NCBI RefSeq assembly: GCF_032586235.1
Contig: NZ_JAWHTD010000004.1
Location: 124,001 to 188,000 of the forward strand
Length of the DNA: 64,000 nucleotides
From: Aestuariicoccus sp032586235
Lineage (GTDB): Bacteria > Pseudomonadota > Alphaproteobacteria > Rhodobacterales > Rhodobacteraceae
Reading direction: 5' to 3'
Position numbers and translations under genes: made by a program. Shown here piece after piece: positions 8,356 to 17,174 of the stretch (position 1 is its first letter; every line of letters begins with the position of its first letter). The notes below the pieces were generated by a model. That model saw only the letters and a program-made list of their open reading frames with translations, ran no database searches and was not told where the DNA came from.

Positions 8356-8778
8356 ATGAAAGCTGAATCCTTTCTTCCGGACAATTACAGTCCAGCCGAA
8401 GACGAACCGTTCATGAACGAGCGTCAGCTCGAATATTTCCGCCGCAAACTGCTCGACTGGAGGAGCGAACTGCTCGCCGACAGCCGCGACACCATCGAAG
8501 GCCTGCAAGAGGCCACCCGCAATATCCCCGACGTCACCGACCGCGCGAGCGAGGAAACCGACCGCGCGCTGGAACTGCGGACCCGCGACCGTCAGCGCAA
8601 GCTCGTGGCCAAGATCGACGCCGCCCTGCGCCGCATCGACGAGGGCGAGTATGGCTATTGCGAACGGACCGGCGAACCCATCAGCCTCAAGCGTCTGGAC
8701 GCGCGCCCCATCGCCACCATGACGCTCGAGGCGCAGGAACGCCACGAGCGCCGCGAAAAGGTCCACCGCGACGATTGA
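8356..8778 (+). CDS. dksA: RNA polymerase-binding transcription factor DksA
   Basis: DksA binds the secondary channel of RNA polymerase and, with ppGpp, alters initiation at rRNA and amino-acid promoters. The 140-residue form from 8356 (AAGGGA six bases upstream) has the long coiled coil (20-90) with the tip motif DxxDxA at D59, D62 and A64. The C-terminal zinc-finger region reads GYCERTGEPISLKRLDARP: only one of the four zinc cysteines (C102) remains, as in the DksA type of Rhodobacter. An upstream ATG at 8323 could add 11 residues. A strong terminator follows (8809-8834), so the gene is probably monocistronic. Confidence 0.93.
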   Translation: MKAESFLPDNYSPAEDEPFMNERQLEYFRRKLLDWRSELLADSRDTIEGLQEATRNIPDVTDRASEETDRALELRTRDRQRKLVAKIDAALRRIDEGEYGYCERTGEPISLKRLDARPIATMTLEAQERHERREKVHRDD

Positions 8779-8808
8779 TCCGGTGGCCGAAGGTCTCTTT
8801 GAACGCTG

Positions 8809-8834
8809 CGCCGGGGCCATCGCCCCGGCGTTTT
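8809..8834 (+). terminator. intrinsic terminator of dksA
   Basis: CGCCGGGGC (8809-8817) pairs perfectly with GCCCCGGCG (8822-8830) over a 4-base loop and is followed by TTTT. It sits 31 bases after the dksA stop codon. It also argues against the ATG at 8836 as the start of the next gene. Confidence 0.9.
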
Positions 8835-8850
8835 CATGTCTGAAAGGCGG

Positions 8851-10020
8851 ATGAATATGCACGGTCAGCGGGTGCTGGTGGTCGGCGGCGGGATTGGCGG
8901 GCTTACGGCGGCGCTGGCGCTGCGCCAGCGCGGTGCCGAGGTCACGGTGCTGGAACAGGCCGAGGCATTACGCGAGGTGGGCGCGGGGCTCCAGATCAGC
9001 CCGAACGGCCTGCGCGTGATCGAGGCACTTGGGTTGGCGGGCACCCTGCGCGCCGGGTCGGTCCAGGGCCGCGCCGTCAGCCTGCGCGATTACCGTCGCG
9101 GGGCCGAGGTGCTGCGGCTCGACTTGAACCGCCTGCCGCCGGATCAGGCCTATCTCTTCGTCCACCGCGCCGATCTGATCGCGCTTCTGGCCGATGCGGT
9201 GCGCGACGCGGGCGTCGAGGTCCGCCTCTCGCAAAGGGTCGTGCGGGTCGGGCAGGAGGGCCGCGTCGTGCTCGACACTGACGAGTCGCTCACCGCCGAT
9301 CTGGTGATCGGCGCCGACGGTCTGCATTCCGCCGCCCGCATCGCGCTCAACGGCGGCGACAGCCCGTTCTTCACAGGGCAGGTGGCCTGGCGGGCGATCG
9401 TGCCCAACGTGACAGGTCATCCGCCGGAGGCGCGGGTGCATATGGGGCCGGGGCGGCATCTGGTCAGCTATCCCTTGCGCGACGGCGGCGCGGTCAACCT
9501 GGTGGCGGTCGAAGAGCGCGAGGGCTGGGTCGCCGAAGGCTGGGCGCATCGCGACCACCCGGACAACCTGCGCGCGGCCTTCGCGGGCTTTGGCGGCGAC
9601 GTGCCCGCGCTGCTGGCTCAGGTGCACGATCCCGGGCTCTGGGGCCTCTTCCGGCATCCGGTGGCGCGGGTCTGGCAGGGCGGGCGGCTGGCGCTTCTGG
9701 GCGACGCCGCGCATCCGACGCTGCCCTTTCTGGCGCAGGGCGCCAACATGGCGCTGGAAGACGCCTGGGCGCTTGCCGCCTGTCTGGACGCCGACGGGAT
9801 CGAGGCCGGCCTGCCGCGCTATCAGGCGCTGCGCCGCGACCGCGTGGCGCGGGTGATCGCGGTGGCCAATGGCAACGCCTGGAAATACCACCTGCGCAAC
9901 CCGCTGGTGCGCGGCGCGGCGCATCTGGGGCTGGGGGTTCTGGGCCGTGTCGCCCCGGGGCGGATGCTGGGGCAATTCGATTGGCTCTATGGCTATGACG
10001 TCACCCGCGCGGTGCGTTAA
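8851..10020 (+). CDS. FAD-dependent monooxygenase (salicylate hydroxylase-like)
   Basis: About 390 residues of the group A flavoprotein hydroxylase family, which uses NAD(P)H and O2 to hydroxylate aromatic acids. The sequence shows the N-terminal FAD motif GGGIGGLTAALALRQRG, then GAGLQISPNGLRV, the DG motif GADGLHSAAR in the middle, and the GD motif LLGDAAHPTLPFLAQGANMA near residue 290. The overall layout is like salicylate or 3-hydroxybenzoate hydroxylases and FAD-dependent urate hydroxylase; the substrate cannot be told. The start is uncertain between 8851 and 8857, both following AAAGG. The gene stands between the dksA terminator and the XdhC gene, and its distance to XdhC allows cotranscription. 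Confidence 0.85.
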   Translation: MNMHGQRVLVVGGGIGGLTAALALRQRGAEVTVLEQAEALREVGAGLQISPNGLRVIEALGLAGTLRAGSVQGRAVSLRDYRRGAEVLRLDLNRLPPDQAYLFVHRADLIALLADAVRDAGVEVRLSQRVVRVGQEGRVVLDTDESLTADLVIGADGLHSAARIALNGGDSPFFTGQVAWRAIVPNVTGHPPEARVHMGPGRHLVSYPLRDGGAVNLVAVEEREGWVAEGWAHRDHPDNLRAAFAGFGGDVPALLAQVHDPGLWGLFRHPVARVWQGGRLALLGDAAHPTLPFLAQGANMALEDAWALAACLDADGIEAGLPRYQALRRDRVARVIAVANGNAWKYHLRNPLVRGAAHLGLGVLGRVAPGRMLGQFDWLYGYDVTRAVR

Positions 10021-10112
10021 CCTGATCTTGAGGACGCCGCGCCCGACCTTCGCAGGGGGCGACAACGCGCGGCTTTGTGCTAGACACTGAGGGCGCAGGG
10101 GGAGGACACCAC

Positions 10113-11081
10113 ATGGACCGTTTCGACGAGATACCGGAAACCGCGCTGGCCTGGCACCGCGCGGGCAAGGGCGCCGTTCTGGCCACCGTGACCCAGACCT
10201 GGGGCAGCGCGCCGCGCCGCGTCGGGTCGCAGCTGGCGATCTCGGGCGAGGCGGCGATCGAGGGCTCGGTGTCGGGCGGCTGCGTCGAGGGCGCGGTGAT
10301 CGTCGAGGCGCTGGAGGCGCTGGAGGACGGCAAGCCGCGCGAGCTGGAATTCGGCGTCAGCGACGACGACGCCTTTGCCGTGGGCCTGGCCTGCGGCGGA
10401 ACGATCCGGGTGCTGGTGGAACCGGTCGGCGGCGCGCTGACCGAAGACCTGCTGGCCGAGCTGGTGGCCGCGCGCGCCGAACGGCGGCCCGTGGCCTATG
10501 TGGCCGACCTTGCCACCGGCGCGCGGCACCTGGCCTTTGACGGGTATGAGACGCGCTTTCGCATGGATCGCTCGGGGTTCGAGGAGGACAGCCGCACCTT
10601 CGTTGCGATCCACAACCCGCCGCTGCGCCTGATCGTCGTCGGTGCGGTGCACATCGCCCAGGCGCTGGTGCCCATGGCGCGGATCGCCGGTTACGATCCG
10701 GTGCTGGTCGACCCGCGCGAAACCTTCGGGTCCGAGACGCGCTTTCCCGGCGAACGCATCCTCAACGACTGGCCGGACGAGGCGGTGACGCAGCTTGGGC
10801 TGGACGGGCGCACGGCGCTTGTGCTGCTGACCCACGACCCCAAGCTCGACGACCCCGCCATCGAGGCCGCGCTGCGCTCGGGCGTGTTCTACATCGGTGC
10901 GCTGGGATCGACGCGCACCCATGCCAAACGGGTAGAGCGGCTGGCGCAGGCGGGCTTCACCGCCGAAGAGATCGCGCAGATCCATGGGCCCGTGGGGCTC
11001 GACATCGGGGCGGCGGGGCCGGCCGAGATCGCAGTGGCGATCCTGGCCGAGATGACCCGCGTGCTGAGGAAGGGCGCGTGA
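10113..11081 (+). CDS. XdhC/CoxI family molybdenum-cofactor maturation protein
   Basis: XdhC-type proteins bind molybdenum cofactor and protect or sulfurate it before insertion into xanthine-dehydrogenase-family enzymes. The N-terminal XdhC/CoxI region shows GSAPRRVGSQLAI, GSVSGGCVEG and LACGGTIRVLVEP. The C-terminal Rossmann-like half shows LIVVGAVHIAQALVPMA and FYIGALGSTRTHAKR. The start at 10113 has GGAGGA upstream. The stop overlaps the GTG of the next gene by four bases, so the two are translationally coupled. It completes a set with the CoxE- and CoxD-like genes nearby, but no Mo-hydroxylase subunit is in the window. Confidence 0.9.
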   Translation: MDRFDEIPETALAWHRAGKGAVLATVTQTWGSAPRRVGSQLAISGEAAIEGSVSGGCVEGAVIVEALEALEDGKPRELEFGVSDDDAFAVGLACGGTIRVLVEPVGGALTEDLLAELVAARAERRPVAYVADLATGARHLAFDGYETRFRMDRSGFEEDSRTFVAIHNPPLRLIVVGAVHIAQALVPMARIAGYDPVLVDPRETFGSETRFPGERILNDWPDEAVTQLGLDGRTALVLLTHDPKLDDPAIEAALRSGVFYIGALGSTRTHAKRVERLAQAGFTAEEIAQIHGPVGLDIGAAGPAEIAVAILAEMTRVLRKGA

Positions 11082-12073
11082 AATTCGGGCCGGTGCCGCT
11101 GGGTCAGGCGGTGGGCGCGGTGCTGGCGCATTCGGTGGCGCTCCCCGACGGAAGGCTGCGCAAAGGCAAGGTGCTGTCGCCGGCGGACATCGCCCCGCTG
11201 GAGGCCGCGGGTCTGACCGAGATCACCGTTGCCCGGCTGGAGCCCGGAGACGTTTCCGAAGACGCCGCCGCAGACCGGCTCGCCCGCGCGCTGGTCCCCG
11301 ACTCGGGGGCGGCGCATCTGCGGCTGGGAAAGGCCGCGACGGGGCGGGTGAACCTGCACGGTCTGGTGCCGGGCGTGCTGGAGGTCGACGCCGAAAAAAT
11401 CAACGCGGTCAATGCGGTGCATCCGATGATCACGGTGGCGACGCTGCCCGAATGGCAGCGCATGGCGCCCCGCGCCATGGCCGCGACTGTGAAGATTATT
11501 TCCTATGCCGTGCCCGAGGCGGCGGTGCAGGCGGCCTGCGACGCGGCGCCGGGCGCGCTGCGGGTGCGGCCGGTAGAGGTGGGATCGGCGCAGCTGATCC
11601 AGACGGTGGTGGACGACGACAGCGGCGACAAGGGCCAGCGCGCGATTCGCGCGCGGCTCGACCGGCTGGGGGTGGCGATGGGGCCGAAATGCGTCGTGGC
11701 GCACAGGATAGACGATCTGGCGGAGGCGATCGGCGGGTCCGAGGCTGAGGCGATCCTGATTCTGACCGGCTCGGCGACGTCGGACCTGCACGATGTCGCG
11801 CCGGAAGCCTTGCGCCGCGCGGGCGGAAGGGTGGCGCATTTCGGCATGCCGGTGGACCCCGGCAATCTGCTCTTTTTCGGCGATCTGCGGGGGCGTCCGG
11901 TGATCGGTCTGCCGGGCTGCGCGCGGTCGCCGGCGCTCAACGGTGCGGATTGGGTGATGGAGCGGATTTTCTGCGGTGTCCCGGTCACGCCCGGGGACAT
12001 CATGGGGATGGGTGTTGGCGGTCTGCTGAAGGAGCCGCCGTCGCGGCCGCGGCCACGGGAGAAAGGTCAATGA
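11078..12073 (+). CDS. molybdopterin-binding protein (MoCF/MoeA-like domain)
   Basis: A 331-residue protein with a GTG start that overlaps the XdhC stop. The N-terminal third is a short MoeA-like lead (GPVPLGQAVGAVLAHSV). The MoCF molybdopterin-binding fold follows, with ILTGSATSDLHDVAPEALRR, then VAHFGMPVDPGNLLFFG and GRPVIGLPGCARSP near 250-300. Related alphaproteobacterial proteins, as I recall, often continue into a MobA-like nucleotidyltransferase domain after this point; here the frame stops at residue 331, so that domain is absent or encoded elsewhere. It probably converts or hands over cofactor together with XdhC. Confidence 0.8.
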   Translation: MKFGPVPLGQAVGAVLAHSVALPDGRLRKGKVLSPADIAPLEAAGLTEITVARLEPGDVSEDAAADRLARALVPDSGAAHLRLGKAATGRVNLHGLVPGVLEVDAEKINAVNAVHPMITVATLPEWQRMAPRAMAATVKIISYAVPEAAVQAACDAAPGALRVRPVEVGSAQLIQTVVDDDSGDKGQRAIRARLDRLGVAMGPKCVVAHRIDDLAEAIGGSEAEAILILTGSATSDLHDVAPEALRRAGGRVAHFGMPVDPGNLLFFGDLRGRPVIGLPGCARSPALNGADWVMERIFCGVPVTPGDIMGMGVGGLLKEPPSRPRPREKGQ

Positions 12074-12083
12074 CGCTGACCAT

Positions 12084-12103
12084 ATGTTTCGCGCGCGAAA
12101 CAT
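12084..12103. promoter_or_regulatory. perfect 20-bp palindrome, parS- or operator-like
   Basis: ATGTTTCGCGCGCGAAACAT is its own reverse complement. The arms TGTTTC and GAAACA are those of the chromosomal ParB site parS, but parS has a 4-base centre (ACGT) and this has six (GCGCGC). LacI-type operators also have CG-centred palindromes of this size. It lies 11 bases after the MoCF gene stop, in a convergent intergenic region where promoter operators are less expected. The function is open. Confidence 0.5.
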
Positions 12104-12170
12104 TGGGACAGGAAGATTGACGTTTAACTTATTGATTTGTTTACGGTTATTAAGGGGGAATTAAGGCAGC

Positions 12171-12241
12171 GCTCGGTCCGCCCGCTGGGCGTCCTCGCTT
12201 GGTTGGTGCGCTTGCTCGGTCCGCCCGTTGGGCGTCCTCGC
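12171..12241. repeat. two direct copies of a REP-like palindromic repeat
   Basis: A 28-base unit beginning GCTCGGTCCGCCC and ending GGGCGTCCTCGC occurs at 12171-12198 and again at 12214-12241 with one difference (C/T in the middle). A third copy lies at 15083-15111 inside the start of cysH, and a related double copy forms the hairpin at 41359-41415. The inner CGCCC/GGGCG arms can pair. Confidence 0.75.
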
Positions 12242-12250
12242 GGGCCAAAG

Positions 12251-12275
12251 AAAAGGGCGCCGCGGTGGGCGCCCT
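12251..12275 (-). terminator. intrinsic terminator of infC
   Basis: On the minus strand GGGCGCC (12274-12268) pairs with GGCGCCC (12261-12255) around a 6-base loop and runs into TTTTCTTT. It lies 24 bases beyond the infC stop codon. Confidence 0.75.
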
Positions 12276-12298
12276 GTCGTGTCGTCGATGTCGCGCGG

Positions 12299-12841
12299 TT
12301 ACTTGACCGGCCCGATCATCATCACCATCTGGCGGCCTTCCATCTTGGGGAAGTTTTCCACCTTGCCGATTTCCTTGGTATCCTCGGCCACGCGTTCGAG
12401 CAATTCGCGCCCCAGGTTCTGGTGCGCCATCTCGCGGCCGCGGAAGCGCAGGGTGATCTTTACCTTGTCGCCGTTTTCCAGGAACTTGAACACGTTGCGC
12501 ATCTTGACCTCGTAGTCGTGCGTGTCGGTGCCGGGGCGGAACTTGACCTCTTTGACCTCGATGGTCTTCTGCTTTTTGCGGGCCTCGGATTCGCGCTTTT
12601 GCTGTTCGTATTTGAACTTGCCGTAATCCATGATCTTGCAGACCGGCGGCGTGGCGTTGGGCGAAATCTCGACAAGGTCGAGCCCGGCTTCCTCGGCCAT
12701 TTCGAGGGCGCGGGCGGGGCTGACGACGCCTACATTCTCGCCCTCGGCGCCGATCAGGCGTATTTCGGGGGCGCGGATACGGTCGTTGACGCGGGGTCCG
12801 GTGTCGCGCGTCGGCGGCGCGTTGTGAGGTCTGCGGGCTAT
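12299..12841 (-). CDS. infC: translation initiation factor IF-3, apparent AUA start
   Basis: IF-3 binds the 30S subunit and checks start codon-anticodon pairing. From the ATA at 12841 the product is 180 residues, the E. coli length, and begins ARRPHNAPPTRDTGPRVNDR. The N-domain ends with NATPPVCKIMDYGKFKYEQQ, followed by the lysine-rich linker and the C-domain (VKEVKFRP, KVKITLRFRGREM). AAGGA lies eight bases before the ATA, the ideal place. The nearest in-frame ATG (12907) would add 22 residues unlike the family and has no good site. E. coli infC uses AUU for autogenous control, so a rare start is expected. The terminator is at 12251-12275. Confidence 0.92.
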   Translation of the reverse strand: MARRPHNAPPTRDTGPRVNDRIRAPEIRLIGAEGENVGVVSPARALEMAEEAGLDLVEISPNATPPVCKIMDYGKFKYEQQKRESEARKKQKTIEVKEVKFRPGTDTHDYEVKMRNVFKFLENGDKVKITLRFRGREMAHQNLGRELLERVAEDTKEIGKVENFPKMEGRQMVMMIGPVK

Positions 12842-12949
12842 GGTTTTGTTCCTTGCATGGTTGGACGTTCGAGGCCGCACGGTAAACTTTGGCCGACCTC
12901 GATTCAAGCGGCAAATCGGTGCAAACGCGTGCTTTTCCTGCCGCTTTCC

Positions 12950-13011
12950 CAGCGTGGGGCAGCGCCGAGGAGCCGGCGAGGCCGGCGAGGAGGTGCTGCC
13001 CCGAGCGTGGA
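12950..13011. other. long hairpin between infC and fpr
   Basis: GGGGCAGCGCC (12956-12966) pairs with GGTGCTGCCCC (12992-13002) with one mismatch and encloses a GC-rich repetitive loop of GGCGAG units. It lies just after the fpr stop codon and may end or stabilise the fpr transcript. There is no T-run. Confidence 0.45.
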
Positions 13012-13018
13012 GGGCGCG

Positions 13019-13879
13019 TCAGTCGAGGAAGGCTTTTTCCACCACGTAATGCTTGGGGTCGGAATTGGCGCCTTCCTGCAGCCCGTAGCCTTCGAGCATC
13101 TCCTTGATTTCGAGGTTGAAGGCGAGGTTGCCGCAGACCATGGCGCGGTCCGTGTCCGCCTTCAGCGGCGGCACGCCGAGATCGGCAAAGACAGTGCCGT
13201 CGCGCATCAGGTCGGTGATGCGGCCCATCTTGGGGCTCTCTTCGCGGGTGGTGGTGGGATAATAGCGCAGCTTGGCCAGGTTCTCGGCCCCGATGAGCTC
13301 GGCCAGCATGTCGTCGCTGCGGATCGTCTCGATCAGTTCGGCGCCATAGGCCAGCTCGCCCACCTCGCGGCAGGTGTGGGTCAGGATGAGCTCGTCATAA
13401 TCGAGATAGGTCTGCGGGTCGCGCAGGAGCGACGCGAAAGGCGCGATGCCGGTGCCGGTGGCGAAGAGCCAGAGCCTGTGGCCCGGCAGCAAAGCGTCAT
13501 GCACCAGCGTGCCCACGGGCTTGGGCCGCAGGATGATCTGGTCGCCGGGCTGGATATGCTGCAGCCGGCTGGTGAGTGGGCCGTCCTGCACCTTGATCGA
13601 GTAGAATTCCAGCTCGTCGTCCCAGGAGGGCGAGGCGATGGAATAGGCGCGCAGGAGCGGCTTCTGTTTGCCGGTTTTGGGGTCGGGATCGCCCATCAGA
13701 CCGATCATCACAAACTCGCCCGAGCGGAAGCGCAGCGAGGCGGGCCGGGTGACCCGGAACGAGAACAGCCGGTCGGTCCAGTGCTGCACGGAGGTCACGG
13801 TCTGCGCGTCGGGCAGCACCATCTTTTTCGGGGTCGCCGCGGCGGCGGTGGATTGGGTCACGGGGGTCAACTCTGTCAT
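13019..13879 (-). CDS. fpr: ferredoxin--NADP reductase
   Basis: A 286-residue bacterial-type FAD enzyme that exchanges electrons between NADPH and ferredoxin or flavodoxin. It shows the flavin motif RAYS (77-80), the phosphate and nicotinamide motif GTGIAPF (142-148), LTHTCREVGEL, and the C-terminal tail ending HYVVEKAFLD, which stacks on the flavin in the bacterial subclass. It is the last gene of the minus-strand cys block (cysI, cysH, DUF934, then fpr after about 115 bases), which suggests it can supply reduced ferredoxin to sulfite reductase. It may instead serve oxidative-stress repair, as E. coli Fpr does. Confidence 0.93.
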   Translation of the reverse strand: MTELTPVTQSTAAAATPKKMVLPDAQTVTSVQHWTDRLFSFRVTRPASLRFRSGEFVMIGLMGDPDPKTGKQKPLLRAYSIASPSWDDELEFYSIKVQDGPLTSRLQHIQPGDQIILRPKPVGTLVHDALLPGHRLWLFATGTGIAPFASLLRDPQTYLDYDELILTHTCREVGELAYGAELIETIRSDDMLAELIGAENLAKLRYYPTTTREESPKMGRITDLMRDGTVFADLGVPPLKADTDRAMVCGNLAFNLEIKEMLEGYGLQEGANSDPKHYVVEKAFLD

Positions 13880-13994
13880 GTCTCACTGCCGGTGGATGTC
13901 ACCGGTTCCTTAGGTCTAGCTTCGATCCGGGTCAGAAGGAAGGGCGCGGGGCAATTGGCTGCCGCGCCCTGTTGCCACTGTTGCGCGGGGGTCG

Positions 13995-14363
13995 TCAGCC
14001 GCGCAGGCGCGCCTGATAGTCGTGCGCCTGCCAGTCGGCGCGGAATTCCCATTGCGCTTGCGGTTGGCGGGCGGCGAGGTCGTCGGGGATCTCGACCTCG
14101 TCGAAACCTGCGCGGCGGGCCATGGCGTATTGATCGGCCAGCACATGACCCGCGGCGCGCAGCCGCCCGCGGTAGCCGCGCAGGCGCAGGAGCCGCGCCA
14201 GCGTGAAGCCGCGCCCGTCGGCGCTGGAGGGAAAGGCGATGCGGATCAGCGCGGCGTCGGTCGCGCCGTCGAGCGCGTCGGGATCGGTGTCGGAGGCCAG
14301 ATCGAGGATCGGGCCGCGCCAGTCGTCGGGCGCAAAGCCGGTGTCGGTGACGAGAATGCTCAT
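13995..14363 (-). CDS. DUF934 family protein, sulfur-assimilation cluster
   Basis: A 122-residue protein of the DUF934 family, which is regularly found next to cysH and cysI in proteobacteria. It shows FTLARLLRLRGYRGRLRAAGHVLADQYAMARRAGFDEVEIPDD, described here only by its hallmark pieces LRLRGYRG, GHVLADQ and GFDEVE. Its biochemical role is not established; a role in electron transfer or assembly for sulfite reductase is only suggested by context. The ATG at 14363 overlaps the cysH stop by four bases, so it is translationally coupled. Confidence 0.8.
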   Translation of the reverse strand: MSILVTDTGFAPDDWRGPILDLASDTDPDALDGATDAALIRIAFPSSADGRGFTLARLLRLRGYRGRLRAAGHVLADQYAMARRAGFDEVEIPDDLAARQPQAQWEFRADWQAHDYQARLRG

Positions 14364-15125
14364 GGGGTCTGTCCTTGTCTGACGAGGCGGCCGTCCACGA
14401 AATGGATGCCGCATTCTTCCTTGTCCTGCCCGCGCCAGCGGCCTGACCGGGGATCCTCGCCCGGGGCGACGGGGGCGGTGCAGGGGGCGCAGCCGATGGA
14501 AGGATAGCCGCGCGCCACCAGCGGGTGCCGGGGCAGGCGGTTTTCCTCCATGTAGTCGCGCACATCGCTGGCGGCCCAATGGGCCAGCGGGTTGATCTTG
14601 ATGAGGCCCGTCGCGTCGTCGGCTTCGAAGAAGTCGAGGGCTGCGCGGCTGCCGGACTGGTAGCGTTTGCGGCCGGTGATCCAGCCGTCGTATCCGTGCA
14701 GGGCGCGTGCCAGAGGTTCCGTCTTGCGCAGGGCGCAGCAGGCGTCGGGGTCGGTCTTGTGCAGGCTATTGCGCGGGTCCCGAACGGCGGCGTCGGGGGC
14801 GGTGACGATCCGCAGGTTGGTCAGGTGCAGGCGTTCGGCGAGCTCTTGCTGGTAGACCAGCGTTTCGGTGAAGAGCATTTCGGTGTCGATGAAGATCACC
14901 GGGACGTCGCGGTCGACCATCGAAGCGAGGTGCAAAAGCGCCACCGACTCCGCGCCGAAGCTCGACACCAGGGCGATGCGGCCCAGGCCCGGCGCCTTGA
15001 GCGCAGCGCGCAGCACGTCGGTCGCGCCGTGATGGCGCAGCCGCGCGTTCAGCGCGGCCGCGCGGGCGCGCAGGTCGGCGGTGCTCGGTCCGCCCTTGCG
15101 GGCGTCCTCGCGGCTGTCGGGCGCG

Positions 15126-15136
<11 letters not shown>
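14360..15136 (-). CDS. cysH: phosphoadenylyl/adenylyl-sulfate reductase (APS-type)
   Basis: This enzyme reduces activated sulfate to sulfite. The 258-residue protein carries the PP-loop-like VSSFGAES (58-65). Four iron-sulfur cysteines, C133 and C134 (in DACCALRKTEPL), C216 and C219 (GCAPC), mark the [4Fe-4S] APS-reducing subtype rather than the cluster-free PAPS subtype. The catalytic cysteine is C242 in ECGIH near the C-terminus. The ATG at 15136 overlaps the cysI 3' end by 11 bases. Codons 9-18 are made of a copy of the REP-like repeat (15083-15111), so the first 20 residues are not conserved sequence; a later start is possible. Confidence 0.92.
15083..15111. repeat. REP-like repeat copy inside the 5' end of cysH
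   Basis: This is the third copy of the unit seen at 12171-12241 (GCTCGGTCCGCCC, TTGC, GGGCGTCCTCGC). It falls on codons 9-18 of cysH and directly beyond the cysI stop. The CCGCCC/GGGCG arms form a hairpin in the cysI-cysH mRNA. Confidence 0.7.
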
Positions 15137-16796
<1,660 letters not shown>

Positions 16797-16826
16797 CTCG
16801 TCTGTCCTCTGGCTGTGGCCGGGGGG

Positions 16827-16871
16827 CGTTTTCTTGCAAAGAAAACGGGCAAAAATCTTTCAAAGATTTTT
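16827..16871. repeat. twin A/T hairpins between DUF2849 and cysI
   Basis: CGTTTTCTT (16827-16835) pairs with AAGAAAACG (16839-16847), and AAAAATCTTT (16851-16860) pairs with AAAGATTTTT (16862-16871). The second hairpin overlaps the last codons of the DUF2849 gene. It is a short AT-rich mosaic element in otherwise GC-rich DNA, of a kind frequently seen between Rhodobacteraceae genes. It may attenuate or process the cysG-DUF2849-cysI message. Confidence 0.7.
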
Positions 16872-17174
16872 GGCGGCCTCGTTGGCCTGTTTGCCGTGAA
16901 AGTGGTTGGAGGGGCCCTTACGGCGGAAATCCTCGCGGAAATGCGCGGGCTCGGGCCCGCGCGGGCCGGGCCGGACGTCGGCCAGGTAGACGCCCACCGC
17001 CTCGGCGGTGCGGCGCGCAGCGTCGAGCAGGCGCAGCTGGGCGTGGGCCTCGTCGCTCAGCACCTCGGCACAGGCCAGATCGCGGGTCCAGCTGTCGTCT
17101 TCGGCGAGATAGATCACGTCGCCTTCGATCAGGGCGTTGGCGGTCACGACCTTGGGGGTGAAGATCTGGGGCAT
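16860..17174 (-). CDS. DUF2849 family protein, cys operon
   Basis: A 104-residue protein of the DUF2849 family, found between cysG and cysI in many alphaproteobacteria. It shows PKVVTANALIEGDVIYL (8-24), a WTRDL motif and a C-terminal part rich in charged residues (GPRGPEPAHFREDFRRKGPS). The activity is unknown; context ties it to sulfite reduction or siroheme delivery. The ATG overlaps the stop codon of cysG by one base. The last codons (AAKNL) are formed by the AT-rich hairpin element at 16851-16871, so the end of the reading frame has been shaped by the repeat. Confidence 0.8.
   Translation of the reverse strand: MPQIFTPKVVTANALIEGDVIYLAEDDSWTRDLACAEVLSDEAHAQLRLLDAARRTAEAVGVYLADVRPGPRGPEPAHFREDFRRKGPSNHFHGKQANEAAKNL

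Noticed and set aside
8836..8850. ATG at 8836 as the monooxygenase start
   Set aside because: It directly follows the T-run of the dksA terminator and has no ribosome binding site.
12171..12241. CRISPR-like repeats
   Set aside because: There are only two direct copies with a 15-base spacer and related copies elsewhere in genes, and no cas genes, so a REP-like element is the better reading.
12842..12907. N-terminal extension of IF-3 to an upstream ATG
   Set aside because: The 22 extra residues are unlike IF-3 and the ribosome binding site points to the ATA at 12841.
12137..14206. Plus-strand open frame of about 690 codons
   Set aside because: It runs opposite infC, fpr and DUF934, all clearly real, and has no recognisable protein.
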